From Liolophura sinensis (Eukaryota > Mollusca > Polyplacophora > Chitonida > Chitonidae): a stretch of 64,000 nt of DNA. The stretch covers positions 8,986,281 through 9,050,280 of the forward strand of contig NC_088301.1 in NCBI RefSeq assembly GCF_032854445.1. The letters are read 5' to 3'. The notes beneath the pieces are model-generated. The model was given only the letters and a program-made list of their open reading frames with translations, did not search any database and was not told the origin of the DNA. This document shows, in pieces, positions 1 to 12,682 of the stretch (position 1 is the first letter of the stretch; every line of letters starts with the position of its first letter). A program made the translations under genes and the position numbers.

Positions 1-747
1 CACTACTCACTCCAGAAGTTCAAAGCTGGCATCTAGGCCATTTACAAAATGGTCTATAATTTGCATAAATTTTGACCAATAACACTGTAGTAATGATATG
101 ACATAAATCTAACCAAAATGCATCACTTACATTGGCGGTTGCCATGGTTACCAAAACTATCCTAATTTTTCCCTGATTTACACAAAATGACACAAATTAG
201 CCAACCAAATATATCTCCAATGGAAAGGGGACTTCTGTGAGTATCTGGTATAATGTGTCGACAGAAAATTTAATCCTGTTTGCATTTTTTAAAATTCAAT
301 TAAATATAAAAATTTTAGCAAATTTTTAATACGGTGGTTTTGAAATTTCCTTAGTTATTATCTTCTTGATTATTCTCATTATCAACTGATCATTTTATAA
401 TGCTTAACAATTCTCTAATGGTATGCAGAAGGTAAAAGTATAATTATTTTGTATTCTGCTCGGCAAAATTGAAAGAAAATGGACATGTACTTCCCTTTGT
501 GGTGACAATTACATGCACAAGTTACTTCCCTTGAATCATACACTTTGATATATGGCTGCTACTAAGTGCAGCATTGTGCTTTCTTCTATAATTGATGTAT
601 GAAATCACTGTGTTCCATCCACTAAAAATAATTAAGCAAATCCATTTAATCCCATATGCTGCATATTCCGCAAGCCTAAATATGAATTATCATAAACTGT
701 GAATATCGTTGTTGTTTCAATGAAATGATGATCACGTTCAAAGACTA
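1..747. other. AT-rich non-coding DNA
   Basis: No exon-like reading frame is visible. A short stretch near 133-162 (GGCGGTTGCCATGGTTACC) matches the module repeated inside the element at 27550-28384, so it is probably a remnant of that family. Confidence 0.5.
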
Positions 748-1372
748 CACATTGTCACCAAAGGTCCCAGGGTCCTAATTGGGAAGTGCGATTATTGCAG
801 AGTAACGATTTACTTACAATTTAACAAGGTACACCTTTAGTTTTTGATTTAATGACTCACAACAGCAGCGGGGACATTGTCACCAAAGGTCCCAGGGTCC
901 CAATTGGGAAGTGCGATTATTGCAGAGTAATGATTTACTTACAATTTAACAAGGTACACCTTTAGTTTTTGATTTAATGACTCACAACAGCAGCGGGGAC
1001 ATTGTCACCAAAGGTCCCAGGGTCCCAATTGGGAAGTGCGATTATTGCAGAGTAATGATTTACTTACAATTTAACAAGGTACACCTTTAGTTTTTGATTT
1101 AATGACTCACAACAGCAGCGGGGACATTGTCACCAAAGGTCCCAGGGTCCCAATTGGGAAGTGCGATTATTGCAGAGTAATGATTTACTTACAATTTAAC
1201 AAGGTACACCTTTAGTTTTTGATTTAATGACTCACAACAGCAGCGGGGACATTGTCACCAAGGTCCCAGGGTCCTATCTGGGAAGTGCGATTATTGCAGA
1301 GTAACGATTTACTTACAATTTAACAACTTACACCTTTAGTTTTTGATTTAATGACTCACAACAGCAGCGGGG
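748..1372. repeat. Tandem array, five copies of a 125-bp unit
   Basis: The junction string ACATTGTCACCAA recurs at 748, 873, 998, 1123 and 1248, giving an exact 125-bp period and five copies. Copies two to four are almost identical. The last copy carries a one-base deletion and a few substitutions, and the first has small differences, as expected for array edges. Each unit starts with GTCACCAAAGGTCCCAGGG, which resembles the core of the 45-bp and 39-bp arrays immediately to the right. The period is not a multiple of three and stops occur in all frames, so it is not coding. Confidence 0.97.
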
Positions 1373-1474
1373 ATTCCCCGAATCTATAGACACAAGCGAC
1401 ACCTGGTGGCCAGGCCAGCCCCCGTCTAGCTTGAGCTGCTGAAGCACGCTCATCAAGGACCCAAGCACAATGGT

Positions 1475-2450
1475 GGGACTTTTGTCACCATGGACCCAAA
1501 CACAGAGGCAATACTACTTATGGTCACCAATGTCCCAATCAGAGGAGGTCCATGCACTACCTACTGCCACCAAGGTCCCAATCGCAGAGGAGGTGCATGT
1601 ACTACCTACTGTGACCAAGGCCCCAATCACAGAGGATGTATTACCAAATGTCACCAAAGTTCCAATCACAGAGGAGGTATGTGTACTACCTACTGTCACC
1701 AAGGCCCAATCACACGGGAGGTACATGTACTACCTACTGTCATCAAGGTCCCTATCACAGAGGACGTGCAACCTATTGTCACCAAGGTCCCAACCACAGA
1801 AGAGGTACATGTACTACATATTGTCACCAAGGTCCCAATCACAGAGGCAGCATTACTTGTGGTCACTAATGTCCCAATCACAGAGGAGGTATATGTACTA
1901 TCTACTGTCACCAAGGTCCCAATCACAGAGGAGGTACATGTACTACCTACTGTAACCAAGGCCCCAATCACAGAGGATGTATTACCAAATGTCACCAAAG
2001 TTCCAATCACAGAGGAGGTACGTGTACTACCTACTGTCACCAAGGCCCAATCACACGGGAGGTACATGTACTACCTAATGTCATCAAGGTCCCTATCACA
2101 GAGGACGTGCGACCTATTGTCACCAAGGTCCCAACCACAGAAGAGGTACATGTACTACATATTGTCACCAAGGTCCCAATCACAGAGGCAGCATTACTTG
2201 TGGTCACTAATGTCCCAATCACAGAGGAGGTATATGTACTATCTACTGTCACCAAGGTCCCAATCACAGAGGAGGTACATGTACTACCTATTGTCACCAT
2301 GGTCCCAATCACAGAGGAGGTACATGTACTACCTACTGTCACCATGGTCCCAATCACAGAGAAGGTACATGTACTACCTATTGTCATCAATGTCCCTATC
2401 ACAGAGGATGTACTAGCAATTGTCATCAAAGACCAAGAACAGAGGTGACA
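1475..2450. repeat. Minisatellite, about 45-bp unit, with a 341-bp higher-order repeat
   Basis: About twenty copies of a roughly 45-bp unit built on GTCACCAAGGTCCCAATCAC followed by AGAGGAGGTACATGTACTAC. Read in one plus frame a unit gives VTKVPITEEVHVLPT (15 residues), and open frames of up to about 300 codons run through it on both strands. A block beginning AGAGGATGTATTACCAAATG at 1631 is repeated at 1972, which shows a 341-bp higher-order unit made of eight basic units. Because 341 is not divisible by three (the block includes a one-base-deleted unit reading AAGGCCCAATCAC), the frame shifts between higher-order copies. I take this as evidence that the array is not translated, although that is an inference. 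Confidence 0.93.
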
Positions 2451-3345
2451 CTCCTTATTGTCGTCAAGGTCACCATCGCAGAAGAGCTAGGTATATGTAC
2501 TATTTATTGTCACCAAGATTACAAGAATTGAGGAGGTACTATGTATTGTCCCCAAGTTCACAAACACAGAGATGACACTACTCATGGTCAACAAAGTCAC
2601 AAGCACAAAGGAGGTATTACTTATGGTCTTTTGGGTTCTAAGCACATAGGCCGTACTACTTCAGCAAGGTCCCAAGCACAAAGGAGGTACTACTTATTGT
2701 CACGAAGGTTCTAAGCACAACGGTGGGACCACTTAGTGTCACCCTGATTCCAAGCACAGAGGCTCTACTTATTGTCTCCCAGGTCCCAAGCACAGAGGAG
2801 GCACCACTTAGTGTCACCAAGATTCCAAGAACAGGGGATGCTCTACTTATTGTCATGAAGGTTCCAAGCACAATGGTGGGACTACTTAGTGTCACCCTGA
2901 CTCCAAGCACGGAGGAGGCTCTACTTATTGTCTCCAAGGTCCCAAGCAAAGAGGAGGCACTACTTAGTGTCACCAAGATTCCAAGCACAGAGGAGGCACT
3001 ACTTATTGTCACCATGGATCCTAGCACAGAGGAGGCACTACTTAGTTTCACCATGATTCCAAGCACAGAGGAAGCACTACTTAGTGTCACCAAGATTCCA
3101 CGTACACAGGATGCACTACTTATTGTCGCCGTGATTCCAAGCACAGAGGAGGCACTACTCAGTGTCACCATGATTCCTAGCACAGAGGAGGCACTACTCC
3201 ATGTCACCATGATTCCTACCACAGAGGAGACACTACTTATTGTCTCCAAAATCCCAAGCACACCAGATGCACTACTTAGGTTCACCATGATTCCAAGCAC
3301 ACAGGAGGCACTACTTATTGTCACCGAAGTCCTAAGCAAAAAGAA
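2451..3345. repeat. Minisatellite, about 39-bp unit
   Basis: Continues the 45-bp array with a shorter unit, for example GTCACCAAGATTCCAAGCAC followed by AGAGGAGGCACTACTTA. Copies left of about 2690 are degenerate; from 2700 to 3345 they are regular. In one plus frame each unit reads VTKIPSTEEALLS or a variant (13 residues), and the frame stays open from about 2690 to 3442, running past the array into unrelated residues. The minus strand is also open over most of it. Units alternate TTATTGTC and TTAGTGTC, suggesting a two-unit substructure. It could be a coding repeat exon, but I see no start, splice context or homology, so it is listed only as a repeat. Confidence 0.93.
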
Positions 3346-6300
3346 GGTACCACTTCATCCCCTACTAAATTGTCCCGAATCATTTATTGCATTGGTGTTT
3401 TGCCCAAAGAGAAGTTGTGCACAAAATTTCACTCAAATCTGAAAATGCAAACAGCCTTAACAGAGAGATATAACTGTCTACATTAACATATTTTCCTTGA
3501 AGGAGATCATAACAAGTTACAATTTGTCATTCCTGAGCTAAGTAGTATGGGTTATGGACACTACAGGAGACCTAAAATATATCAATGGAATTGTTGAAAT
3601 GATCATCATGCCAAGATAGGTAAAGCACCATCTGGATGTTGTCTAATTACTGGGTAAAAACTATGTCATGTAATGCATTGTTTCTCACTGTTCTACATCT
3701 GTGCGTTGAAACAGACATTGCATACAAGCCGTCAATCAGAATGGACGTTGCCCATCAATAATCGCAAGGCCAATTCCCAAAACTCTTGAGCTGAGTTACA
3801 TCAAAATGGATTCTTCGCCAAAAAGGTCAATATTTCAGCTGTGAACAGCCATGACTGTCAACAACAGGATCACAAAAATGAAAATTTGGCATTTAGGGAT
3901 ATGGTCTACTTCCCCCTTAGTAAAAATAATGATCTCAAATCCGTGAACAGTCGTGCAGTACTAGTATAGTATAGTATATACATTTTAGTTTTATCAACAT
4001 GAAGGGAATAATCTTGCAATGAGGTGCATACCAGCCTGTAGATTTTGCCTGAGCTTTTCAAACCCATTCATATACAACTGTGAAAACAATTTGGTTGGAA
4101 ATGTACTGTACAATTGACAAATTTTTACACATGGATTGTAAAGCGTTCATTCTACATCTCATTAGGGCTGTTTTCTTACGGAAATGGTGTGAATACTAAA
4201 TAGGCTTATTTAATGTCTATTTTGCACAGATGTCTTTACATTCTTGTAGAATTAGACCCCTACTCATATCCAAGGGGTTTACAACCCGTATAGCATGGAA
4301 GTGTGTTACACTGTATGCAAATTTTTGTTTAAATAATCACATGTTAAAAAGTGCTGAAAATAAAACAAAGACATGAAAACAACACTAATTATACAGTGTG
4401 GATGGATACATGGAGGTCTATGTAGCTGCATGTCTAGCCCTATTCTCCTGTTTAACATCTAGCAAGAAAACTTTAAAATATGTTACAATATAAACTGCTG
4501 CTTCTTGCTGTAAGACAATTCCCTATAAGTTAACAAAACTATGAAGGTATTAAATATAACCTACAGAAAGAAAAAATCAAAAAGCAAAAATGTGTAACAG
4601 CCAAAATGACAATCTTTCCATATGTATGTTTAATTGTGCAGATTGAAATCCAATTCTCTGACGAAAGAGGGGTTCAGTGAACAGACTACATGGCATCTGG
4701 TTTTATGCATAAAGCATTTCCATGCTGTCAGGCTACAGTCAGCTAAATGTTTGTTTCTCATCACCCTCTCACTTATAATATTTCTGGTAAAATAATTTCA
4801 CTGGCATTTTCAAAACAAAATTTTCTTGAAATTCACTTAACTTTGCTAAGACAAATTAACAGTTTGTAATTATCACACTCTGCATCTATTTTAATAAAAC
4901 TAAGAATAAGTTAAGATTCAAAGACAAAACTTGCTACTAGATTTAAAAACTCTGACCTACCATAAGTACATGTACATTTAAATAATTCCCCACTCAGAGA
5001 GAAAAAACAAAAACTGCCCTGAAGAGGTGCATGGGATTATCAGTCGATGTTGTACTTGAAAAGGTTCACTGGCAAAGACAATCCCATGATAATTCCAAAG
5101 AGGAGTATGATGTAACACACCAATCAAATAAATAAAAAAAAATCAAAGATTGTTTTTAACAATGAGGTTTTTTCTTGATTTGATTTTGGAAACAAAAGTA
5201 CATTGGTTGGATTGGCCAGTTTAAAGGCATCGCAAAAAGTATAATTTTATCAGTCAACAGCAGTTGGGTAGCCAGAAATGTGAAAGAGGGTGTCCATACA
5301 TCCCCTTTTGGGACTATTTTGTTCATGCAGGGAGTCCAGATTTCATTTTCGTCTATTAGTATTTCTCCCAGTGCAAAGTACTGAAAACATGGTGTCCAAA
5401 TAGCACCAGTTCTCTATTTCACCCGTCCCATTAACTGACTAACCCTATAGTCAAAACAGAATAATGCCTTCAGAGTAGGCTTGAACAAACACCTTGCAAG
5501 CATAAAAAAAATTTTAATATATAATTATTAATTATAATAATTATAATTGTTATTATACAACATATTATTATATTTATAACCATGTAAATTAATGCAAATT
5601 TTATGACCACAAAATTTCGGTTTATGCCATACTTGTCCTCTTATCAAATCCGTTTCTTAATTTTACTCCTGGAATTTATAAATAATGGAATAAAGGAACT
5701 AATAATCTACACGGCTTTCCTGAATTATGAACAATTCATGGGAGCATCAATGGCATCTTTGATCACATTTGTTTTCTTTTAAATGAAAAGGCAACAAATT
5801 ATATAACGGTTACCTGCGTTATTTCAGAAGATGGATGGAAACATAACTGAACTTAATAATGAACTTGTAATCTGGAATTCTTATGAGTCCATAGGGTATG
5901 TGCCACAACGCATAAACCGGAAACACAATGTCACTTCATTCATACCATATGCAGTCAACAGAAAAAGCTGTGTGCTTTGGATATAGAGATAACTGGCGCT
6001 GGACTGGTTAAAACTGATAACATTGCAATGCTTTCCATTTTTTCACTGGGCATGGTTTTGCGTATTTTGAACTGTGATATCTTGTTCATGGAACATCACA
6101 AAATGCATAACACATTCTTTTTACTGTGGTATTTTTTTTATTATACCACAGTAAATTACCAAATATATTGCCCCCAAAATGAGCAGTTCTCGAGGCAAAT
6201 TAATGTCATAAAATATTACTTCTGGTGCTGAAACCTATATTTTTCCACAAGAAAATCCTCCTACCTTCCAAACAAACTCAAAACACCTTTCAAGTATCAA

Positions 6301-6627
6301 CAGAGTTCTCAGGATGAGGCCAAATCTGTACCTTAGTCAGGGGTGACATTTTAGGTCATTCATGGCGTATGTAGTCAAACTTCATCACCACTTTACCCAT
6401 ACATGTATACATGTAATCCAGTGTGGTCCTTTCTTCGGACGAACTGTATAGAACATAGATTTAGCCAGATTTTGAAATCAATTACACTGTTTCGCCTATC
6501 TCTCCCATGTTAATCAGATTTGAGTGTCTCATCCTTGTCTTATACCTTAGTCCTATGGTATGGAGACTACCTCAGAACTCGAGCAGCTCAACTAGTAACC
6601 AATGATACCATTCTTGACTCACTTATG
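3346..6627. other. AT-rich DNA, possible SAMD1 intron
   Basis: No homologous exon was recognised on either strand. A very AT-rich tract lies at 5508-5585. A possible degenerate SINE 3' end (CACCAATCAAATAAATAAA) lies at about 5118-5136. If SAMD1 on the minus strand continues leftwards, this stretch is intronic. I could not locate its SAM-domain exon here. Confidence 0.5.
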
Positions 6628-6992
6628 AGAAACCCAGGAGTTGGGAGAAAACAATAAAGTTACTATGAAAAAATCCCAAGATTTACTGGAAACCAAAGAA
6701 CTACAAAAATCCAAGAACTGAAAGAAACCAAAGAACAATAAGAAGTCCACAAACTATGGGAAACTCAGGAACTGTGAGAAAGCCAGGAACTTGGAGAAAC
6801 CAAAGAATTAGGAGAAACCTGTAAACTGAGAAACACAGAAGCTAAGAGGAACTCTGAAACTAAGAGAAATGCAAGTATATGACAAACTTAGGTACTGGGT
6901 TCTACTCGTACTTGAAACCCAGGAACTAAAAGAAACCCAGGAGATAAAATACACCCAAGGTATATGAGAAACTCATGAACTATGAGAAAGTC
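6628..6992. repeat. Degenerate minisatellite, about 21-22 bp unit
   Basis: Loosely repeated GAGAAACCCAGGAACT-type units recur throughout (near 6628, 6750, 6790, 6915 and 6965) with spacer drift. The array is old and poorly conserved, purine-rich on the plus strand. No coding signal is seen. Confidence 0.75.
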
Positions 6993-7484
6993 AAACTTGT
7001 CAGAGAAACAAGATAAAGAGATCTTGTACAAAACTGGGGATACATTATCCAAAATGGCAAGGAACCTGCAAACAAAATCTTTATAAGAAATAAAACCAAT
7101 ACCCTGAATGAACGTCAACTTGCCCATTTTTCCCCGAAACTTGGAGTTCTACTGATTTTAGAAAGGTGTTTTGAGGTTTGCTTGGCACAAGGGATAATAT
7201 TCTACTAGAAAATTGTTTCAGCACTAAACTTGATTTTTAGTGACATTTATTTGATTCTAAAAATGTATGTCTGTGGTCAAAATTTTAGGTCACTTAATGT
7301 ATGTTCAAAATTGCATTGTAAGTTAGCAATGTCATGCAGTCTTTAATCCCCACACCAATTTCATACAAATATAAAGAAAATGGCACTTCACTTCAGATCA
7401 CAACTGACACTGTATACATGTACCTTTATTTACTCTTAGCACATATCTGCACACCAACACTACCAAGGCAGAGATGTGTATGGT

Positions 7485-7665
7485 TGTTGTACCCTGGTAA
7501 AGGTCAATTGCACTCTGGTAAAAGTCAACTGTATCATGGTGAAGATCAATTGTATCATGGCGAAGGTCAATTGTATCATGATGAAGATTGAAGGTCAATT
7601 ACATCCTAGCAAAGGTCACTTGTATCACAGCGAAGGTAAATTGTATCACAGTGAAGATCAATCAA
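7485..7665. repeat. Minisatellite, 21-bp unit
   Basis: About nine copies of a unit like GTATCATGGTGAAGGTCAATT. The period of 21 bp keeps a reading frame open as heptads such as LYHGEGQ. The array sits in AT-rich DNA with no exon context, so translation is not claimed. A pair of fused units near 7580-7600 interrupts the regular spacing. Confidence 0.88.
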
Positions 7666-8397
7666 GTCATGCCATGAGGTGCATACTTGTAAGCATTCTG
7701 GTTTTCCCATTAACATATTTACTGAAGATACTGTAAACATACAAAATGTATTCATTCTTTTTTTCACACTTTTGCAGGTGGATAAAACACAAAAATGACA
7801 TGAAGTTCATTTCAAAGAGTGCGAAAAGTTATTCCTAAATGTGATCTTCAATATTTTTCCAGATTTTTCCTCATGGAGAAAAAGACACTTGAAAATAATT
7901 TTTGTATGGTGGGTATTTGGGACCACCTTTCGGTATTTGTAGTCTTTCCTTAATAATGTCATAAATGAGGATGTAACACAGGTTTAATAAATATTTTGCA
8001 CTAGAAATATTATCATAATTTAGGTTAAATGCATATGTTTCCATATAAACAACAAATTTACATTCAAATAAATTTATTAGACAAGCATCATACCCTTATT
8101 TAGAACATTATTATACAACGACAAATACCAAAAGTTGGTCCCAAATACCCATCATACAAAAATATTTTCAAATACCCTTTTCTCTCGAAAAAAAAATGCA
8201 AAAAAATATTATAGATCATATTTGCAAATAAGTTTTGACACTCTCTCAACTGATTTTGACATCATTTTTAAGTTTTTTTTTCTCCTTTAATGATTATACC
8301 TCGAAGGCAATAATAATTAAAAGACTTTTTCACCACAACTATCAGTGTCTCCTACTGCAGAAGAGTCTCATTATCACACTTTGGATTCATTGTGCTT

Positions 8398-8540
8398 TAT
8401 GGGAAAGTCTGCAGCAGCCTGTGAATGTTGGGGGTTTCCCCTTGGCTCTGCCCGCATTCCTCCCAGGATAATGCTGGCTGCCATTGCATCATTGAAATAT
8501 TCTTGAGTATGGTGTAAACAACATCAATCAAATAAATTTA
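8398..8540 (+). mobile_element. SINE family A, 5'-truncated copy
   Basis: Contains the conserved 3' half of the main SINE of this window: GGGAAAGTCTGCAGCAGCCTG, then a diverged GGTTTCC...CTCTGCCCG block, TCCTCCCAGGATAATGCTGG, then GAAATATTCTTGAGTATGG and a CAATCAAATAAAT tail. Divergence from the full copy at 23377 indicates an old insertion. Confidence 0.88.
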
Positions 8541-8734
8541 AATAACTTATTCAACAACATATTTGAAGATGAAAAAATAATTAAAGTCCATGTGATTGAA
8601 GAGACAGTGGCAAGCTGTCACAAATACACATAATCCCAAGATAACTCCCCAAACAACAAGGCTGAGGAGAGTACAATACATTTATTCCAGACTTAGTGAC
8701 TATTTCTGACACTAAGCCTGCAAACCAAATTTAA

Positions 8735-8850
8735 TTTATTTGATTTATTTGATTATGCCAGTTGTTTAATGTCATACTTGAGCATTTTTCATTTATATAT
8801 GATGACAGTCAGGAGGAAATTCCATGTAAGTGGCCAGGTTTGAAACTAAA
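8735..8850 (-). mobile_element. SINE family A remnant
   Basis: Read on the minus strand, the tail AATCAAATAAATCAAATAAAT is followed by a diverged GTATGACATTAAAC-like 3' segment and traces of the central domain. It is heavily decayed. Confidence 0.55.
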
Positions 8851-10776
8851 TTCTATTAAATTCAGTTAGTAAAGTTAAGTAAAATTAAATTAAATTTGGT
8901 CAATTATATAGTTCAACAAATATCTTGCCGGGAATAACATATCAGCTAATCAAAATGTTTTAAACAGGGGCACCAACATCCTATCAGTTAATAAGTTTTG
9001 GATAATTATGACTGGATCAAATCTTTTCAAATTCTACCCATTAGTTTTGAGGATTTCTTGAAAACAAGCTCTTGTCCCAGACACCAGAAGCCAGCTCAAA
9101 TATAAAAATAAATGCTCAATATTGTAACCATACTCACATCTGTCACAGAAATATGCCTGAGGGGCAAATCTTGATATTCTTGATGTAAAGTTTTCCAAAA
9201 AATACAACCTAAATATTACATCAAGTAGGTAACTTCCTGTTGTTAAATGCTGTAATTCTGAACACCAATCCTTTTATACAATCAATACTTTCAACTTAGT
9301 ATTAGATAGATTTTGATAAAACATAAACCTGTTCTATATCTATCATACAATTCCCTTTGAAGGACTGCAATCGCATGAATGTTTATCATGATACCTCAGT
9401 ACAGTAGCTATCCTTGTTAACATCTAGCTTATTTAACATTTTAAAAATCTGTCTATGATCACAACCTAAGCAAAACAGTGATTACAAAAGTTTTTGTCTT
9501 AAGAATACTGATTCTAACCAGCAATTTGTATTCTACATTTTCATTTGAATGCAATTTGGTAAAAAATTTTCATTCTTTGGTTTAAAAGTCTCTTCTAAGT
9601 TCCACAATGATGAACTGTTACACTCTTCCACACATATATGCCTTAGCCATATGTCATTAAAACAATGCTTGTTTGTGTTTTCAGCCATATTCTAAAATAT
9701 TCACATTTTTAATGCCATCCTGCTTTATCTAAATACTGGCAAATACAGTCTGTTTGAAGTCTCTTATCGCTATCAATCCAAATCTTACACTTCCATTTCA
9801 GAGAAATAATCCTGTCTGAAAATTACTCTTAAAGTGAAAACTTCACATTGACAAGCAAACAGTCTTTCAACTTCAAAAATGTAAAATGCGTTTTCTTTTT
9901 CTTGCAAGGAAACATCACCTTTGAGTAGTTTCAACTACAAAGCCCTATATATACTTCGCCTAGCCCATGCATGACTGAATTCATAAAATGATATTCGCAA
10001 AGATATCTGTCACACGGCTTATCGACTCTTTAAGTCGGATACGTGGCTGAAAGCTGGTTGTATGTTGTATTTATATGTAAATTTGCATGCCATACGGTTG
10101 TTTCCGGACCACATATTCGCCAGTTTGTCAGGAGACCCCTATGACCGACCTAGTTATAGCGACACACCATAACATACGTGACTGGAAGTCGATATAGCCG
10201 ATTTCGGTCAGACACATCGTTAACCACGGAACGGGCCTCGTTGTTATTCTATAAATTATGCCTTGGTTACGAGCCTTGGTTATACCCCAATATGTAACAG
10301 GATCGGCAAAAACAATGGCCGAAAACGCCAAGTACCGTTATTTGCAATTCAATGTCTTTGAAGCGTAGGCGATTAAGATATACATGACGCAAAACATCGT
10401 AAACGCGAGAAGCAGCCACGACACGGGTTATACATATATAAGCTGTCGTTTTTTGTTTTTTTTTTTTGTTTTTTTTTTATCTCCGTGGCCACTCACGACT
10501 GTAACGTTCTACAAGCGGCACGGCATGTGGGCGAGAATCGATACGATCCCGACGGCCCAGGCGCTTCGACTCATTTCAGCTACGCCTCAAACGATCATAT
10601 CGCCAATACAACGGTGTAAGCTTGATGACAGATGTAGCCTTTAAACATTTGCCGATGCATCGCGACAGCCATTGTACAGTATCGTTTAACGATCTAAAAA
10701 AAGAAGCAAAAAACAAGCAATGATAAAAAATGTAATTCAAGCTTATGATAAATAAATGTAGAAACAATTTTGGCAC
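8851..10776 (-). other. Probable SAMD1 intron 1 (proximal part)
   Basis: Lies directly downstream (minus strand) of the donor site that closes the SAMD1 coding exon. No exon-like homology was seen. It includes a poly-T run at about 10450-10480 and a GC-richer patch next to the exon (10080-10650). Confidence 0.55.
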
Positions 10777-11400
10777 CTTTCTTTTGGTCGGTGGCCGTCC
10801 CCGTTTCCCCGGGCTAGTTCCCGAATTCTGTCCAACAACACCCCCTTTATTCCCATGCACCATCTTCAGTATTTTCCCCGACTTTCTGTCAGGTTTATCA
10901 GCTTTCTCTTTCTCACGGAAAGCATAATTTCCGTTGGGTAGCTTCTCGAATCGCCGACAGTCCACTTCTCTTTGGAGAGCGGTTTGGAGTTGCGATTCCT
11001 CCAAGTCGACTTCTCCACCGTTCAACTCCACCAGCCAGTTCTCGATGTCTGAATACGACGTGCCCGTTCTACTGCGGCCCGTGCCCGACTCTCCGGCCGT
11101 CAGCGCGTGCATGGCCTCATGTAACTGACGACTCACTTGGTTCGAGTTCAGTACCTGTCCACCAACGTGACTCTTTTTCCATTTGGCGGCGTTGCGGTAA
11201 CTTGTGCTGCCTTTGTAGTCCACTTTTATAACAATTTCCGAGTCGACCAGCTTTTCAAGCTCGGCCTCCGTCTCGCTGAAAGTTAAGCCGTGTTTTCGCT
11301 CTACCATGTGACAGATCCGCTCCAGGTCCGGACGAGCTTTCCTGTTACGAAGCTGGTCGATTGTTTCGAGGATCCAATCCTTATAATTCCCCTCACTCAT
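10777..11400 (-). CDS. SAMD1: SAMD1, first coding exon (N-terminal winged-helix region)
   Basis: SAMD1 is a nuclear protein that binds unmethylated CpG-rich DNA through an N-terminal winged-helix domain and works with chromatin repressors. This exon encodes 208 codons from ATG at 11400. Residues about 5-75 form the SAMD1-type winged helix: the strings RKARPDLERIC, AELEKLV and YKGSTSYRNAAK align almost residue for residue with vertebrate SAMD1 as I know it. Residues about 115-165 (SYSDIENWLVEL through LPNGNYAFRE) match the second helical segment. The exon ends in a basic AT-hook-like RGRPPTKRK. The frame continues past the exon into low-complexity sequence, but a good donor, AAAG|GTGCCA, follows residue 208 in phase 0, so I place the exon end there. 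The C-terminal SAM domain must lie on a later exon and was not found in the window. The exon is GC-richer than its surroundings. Confidence 0.92.
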
Positions 11401-11560
11401 TTCGACAGTTTCCTGGGCCCTAGGGTGACGATTTCAGTAGAAATTCCACGGTAAATGTGCGTCTTTTCCCCCTCACAACGTACACTGACCCCGCACTCAG
11501 CCGTCGTATTTCAGTGTTAAGACTGGGTCTGGGCATGCGCACTGCTGTCGTGTGTAGTAT
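11401..11560 (-). promoter_or_regulatory. Probable SAMD1 promoter / 5' UTR
   Basis: The 160 bp upstream of the ATG are rich in C, G and CpG compared with the surrounding AT-rich DNA. They include GGGCATGCGCAC at 11531-11542, which resembles an NRF1 site (GCGCATGCGC). No TATA box is seen. The assignment rests on position and composition only. Confidence 0.4.
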
Positions 11561-12682
11561 TATGGGATGGATCTATTCACATTTTCATTTGTACCCAATG
11601 TCTTCGCCAAATAACTTACTTTCGGATTAAGCGCTCGGTAAAACCACACGTCCCAGCACGTTTATTTGTGGTCCCTTGGAATCCTTAAAGAATACCCTTT
11701 TAATGAAGGCCACTGGTTCTAACTTTCATCAACGCTTCTAAGAAATACGCTAACGCGAAGTGGGGAGGGGTTGACAGGGTTGGGCACGGCTGCGCTGCCG
11801 TCTGGCCCCACAATGTATGAGCCAGTATACCCATGCGGCGCGGAAAGCCCTTGCCTTATCCACACAACGTGCCACTCTCAGAAGCTGCACTAAATTTGTC
11901 AAGCTACAAAAGCAGAAAAGCGCCGTAGAGTGAATTCATATTTTGAGACTGTCCATGATGTATGCTTTATACAAGTAATGAGAACAGACGACGAAGCATG
12001 CAGGTTTTGTCAAAGCCAAATTATGTTAGGCACTTCAGATCCGTTTTTAAAGATGTACATAGACTTTGTGTAGACCTATTTGCAGCCTTAGGTGAACGGG
12101 GGTAGTATATGTAGAGCGTGTAGACTATATACAGATAGATGTACATACACACGTACACTCGCGTCATGGTTGGGTAGGACGCTACAACACAGAGAATAGG
12201 TACACACAGAAATAGGCAAGCGAATATATAGGAATTCGTAATAACGATTTGCGCGACGGCGTGTATTTTTAGCCTTGTTGGATTTGTGAGTTGTTAAATG
12301 CGGATGTAAGGACGATAAATGCCGCTTACGTGGCCTATCACACTGAACGTTTTCACTCTAGCATCCTCCCTTATCAGACTTAAGACTAAGGTATATATAC
12401 ATGTATGCTAACCAGACCAATGTGCGCGTATTCTTTTAGTATTTTATCAAAACAAATCCGCGTGTTTGTTGAACATGTCACTTAAAACAACACAGTATAG
12501 ATCGGCCCATAGCAACTATGTCGTGAATGCACAGTTATAAATTAAAGATCGCTATATAATTTGAATCATGGCTTAACTACACACAGATATGCCGCAGCGC
12601 TAAACGTGAGCTACGTGTGGCTTTCACTTGCACAGAAAGTGCGAATGTACTAACTAATTTTATTCACTTCAAATATAATAAA
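11561..12682. other. Intergenic DNA, nothing recognised
   Basis: Moderately AT-rich, with a local GC-richer patch at about 11740-11900. No homologous reading frame, RNA gene or clear repeat was found. Confidence 0.5.

Noticed and set aside
748-1372. Regularly spaced 125-bp repeats considered as a CRISPR-like array
   Set aside because: The whole 125-bp unit is repeated with no variable spacers. It is a eukaryotic satellite-type array.
5030-5125. Minus-strand frame reading CYIILLFGIIMGLSLPVNLF ending at a stop, like a terminal membrane exon
   Set aside because: Only about 25 codons with no acceptor in phase, and the start overlaps what looks like a degenerate SINE tail (CACCAATCAAATAAATAAA). 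No recognised family.
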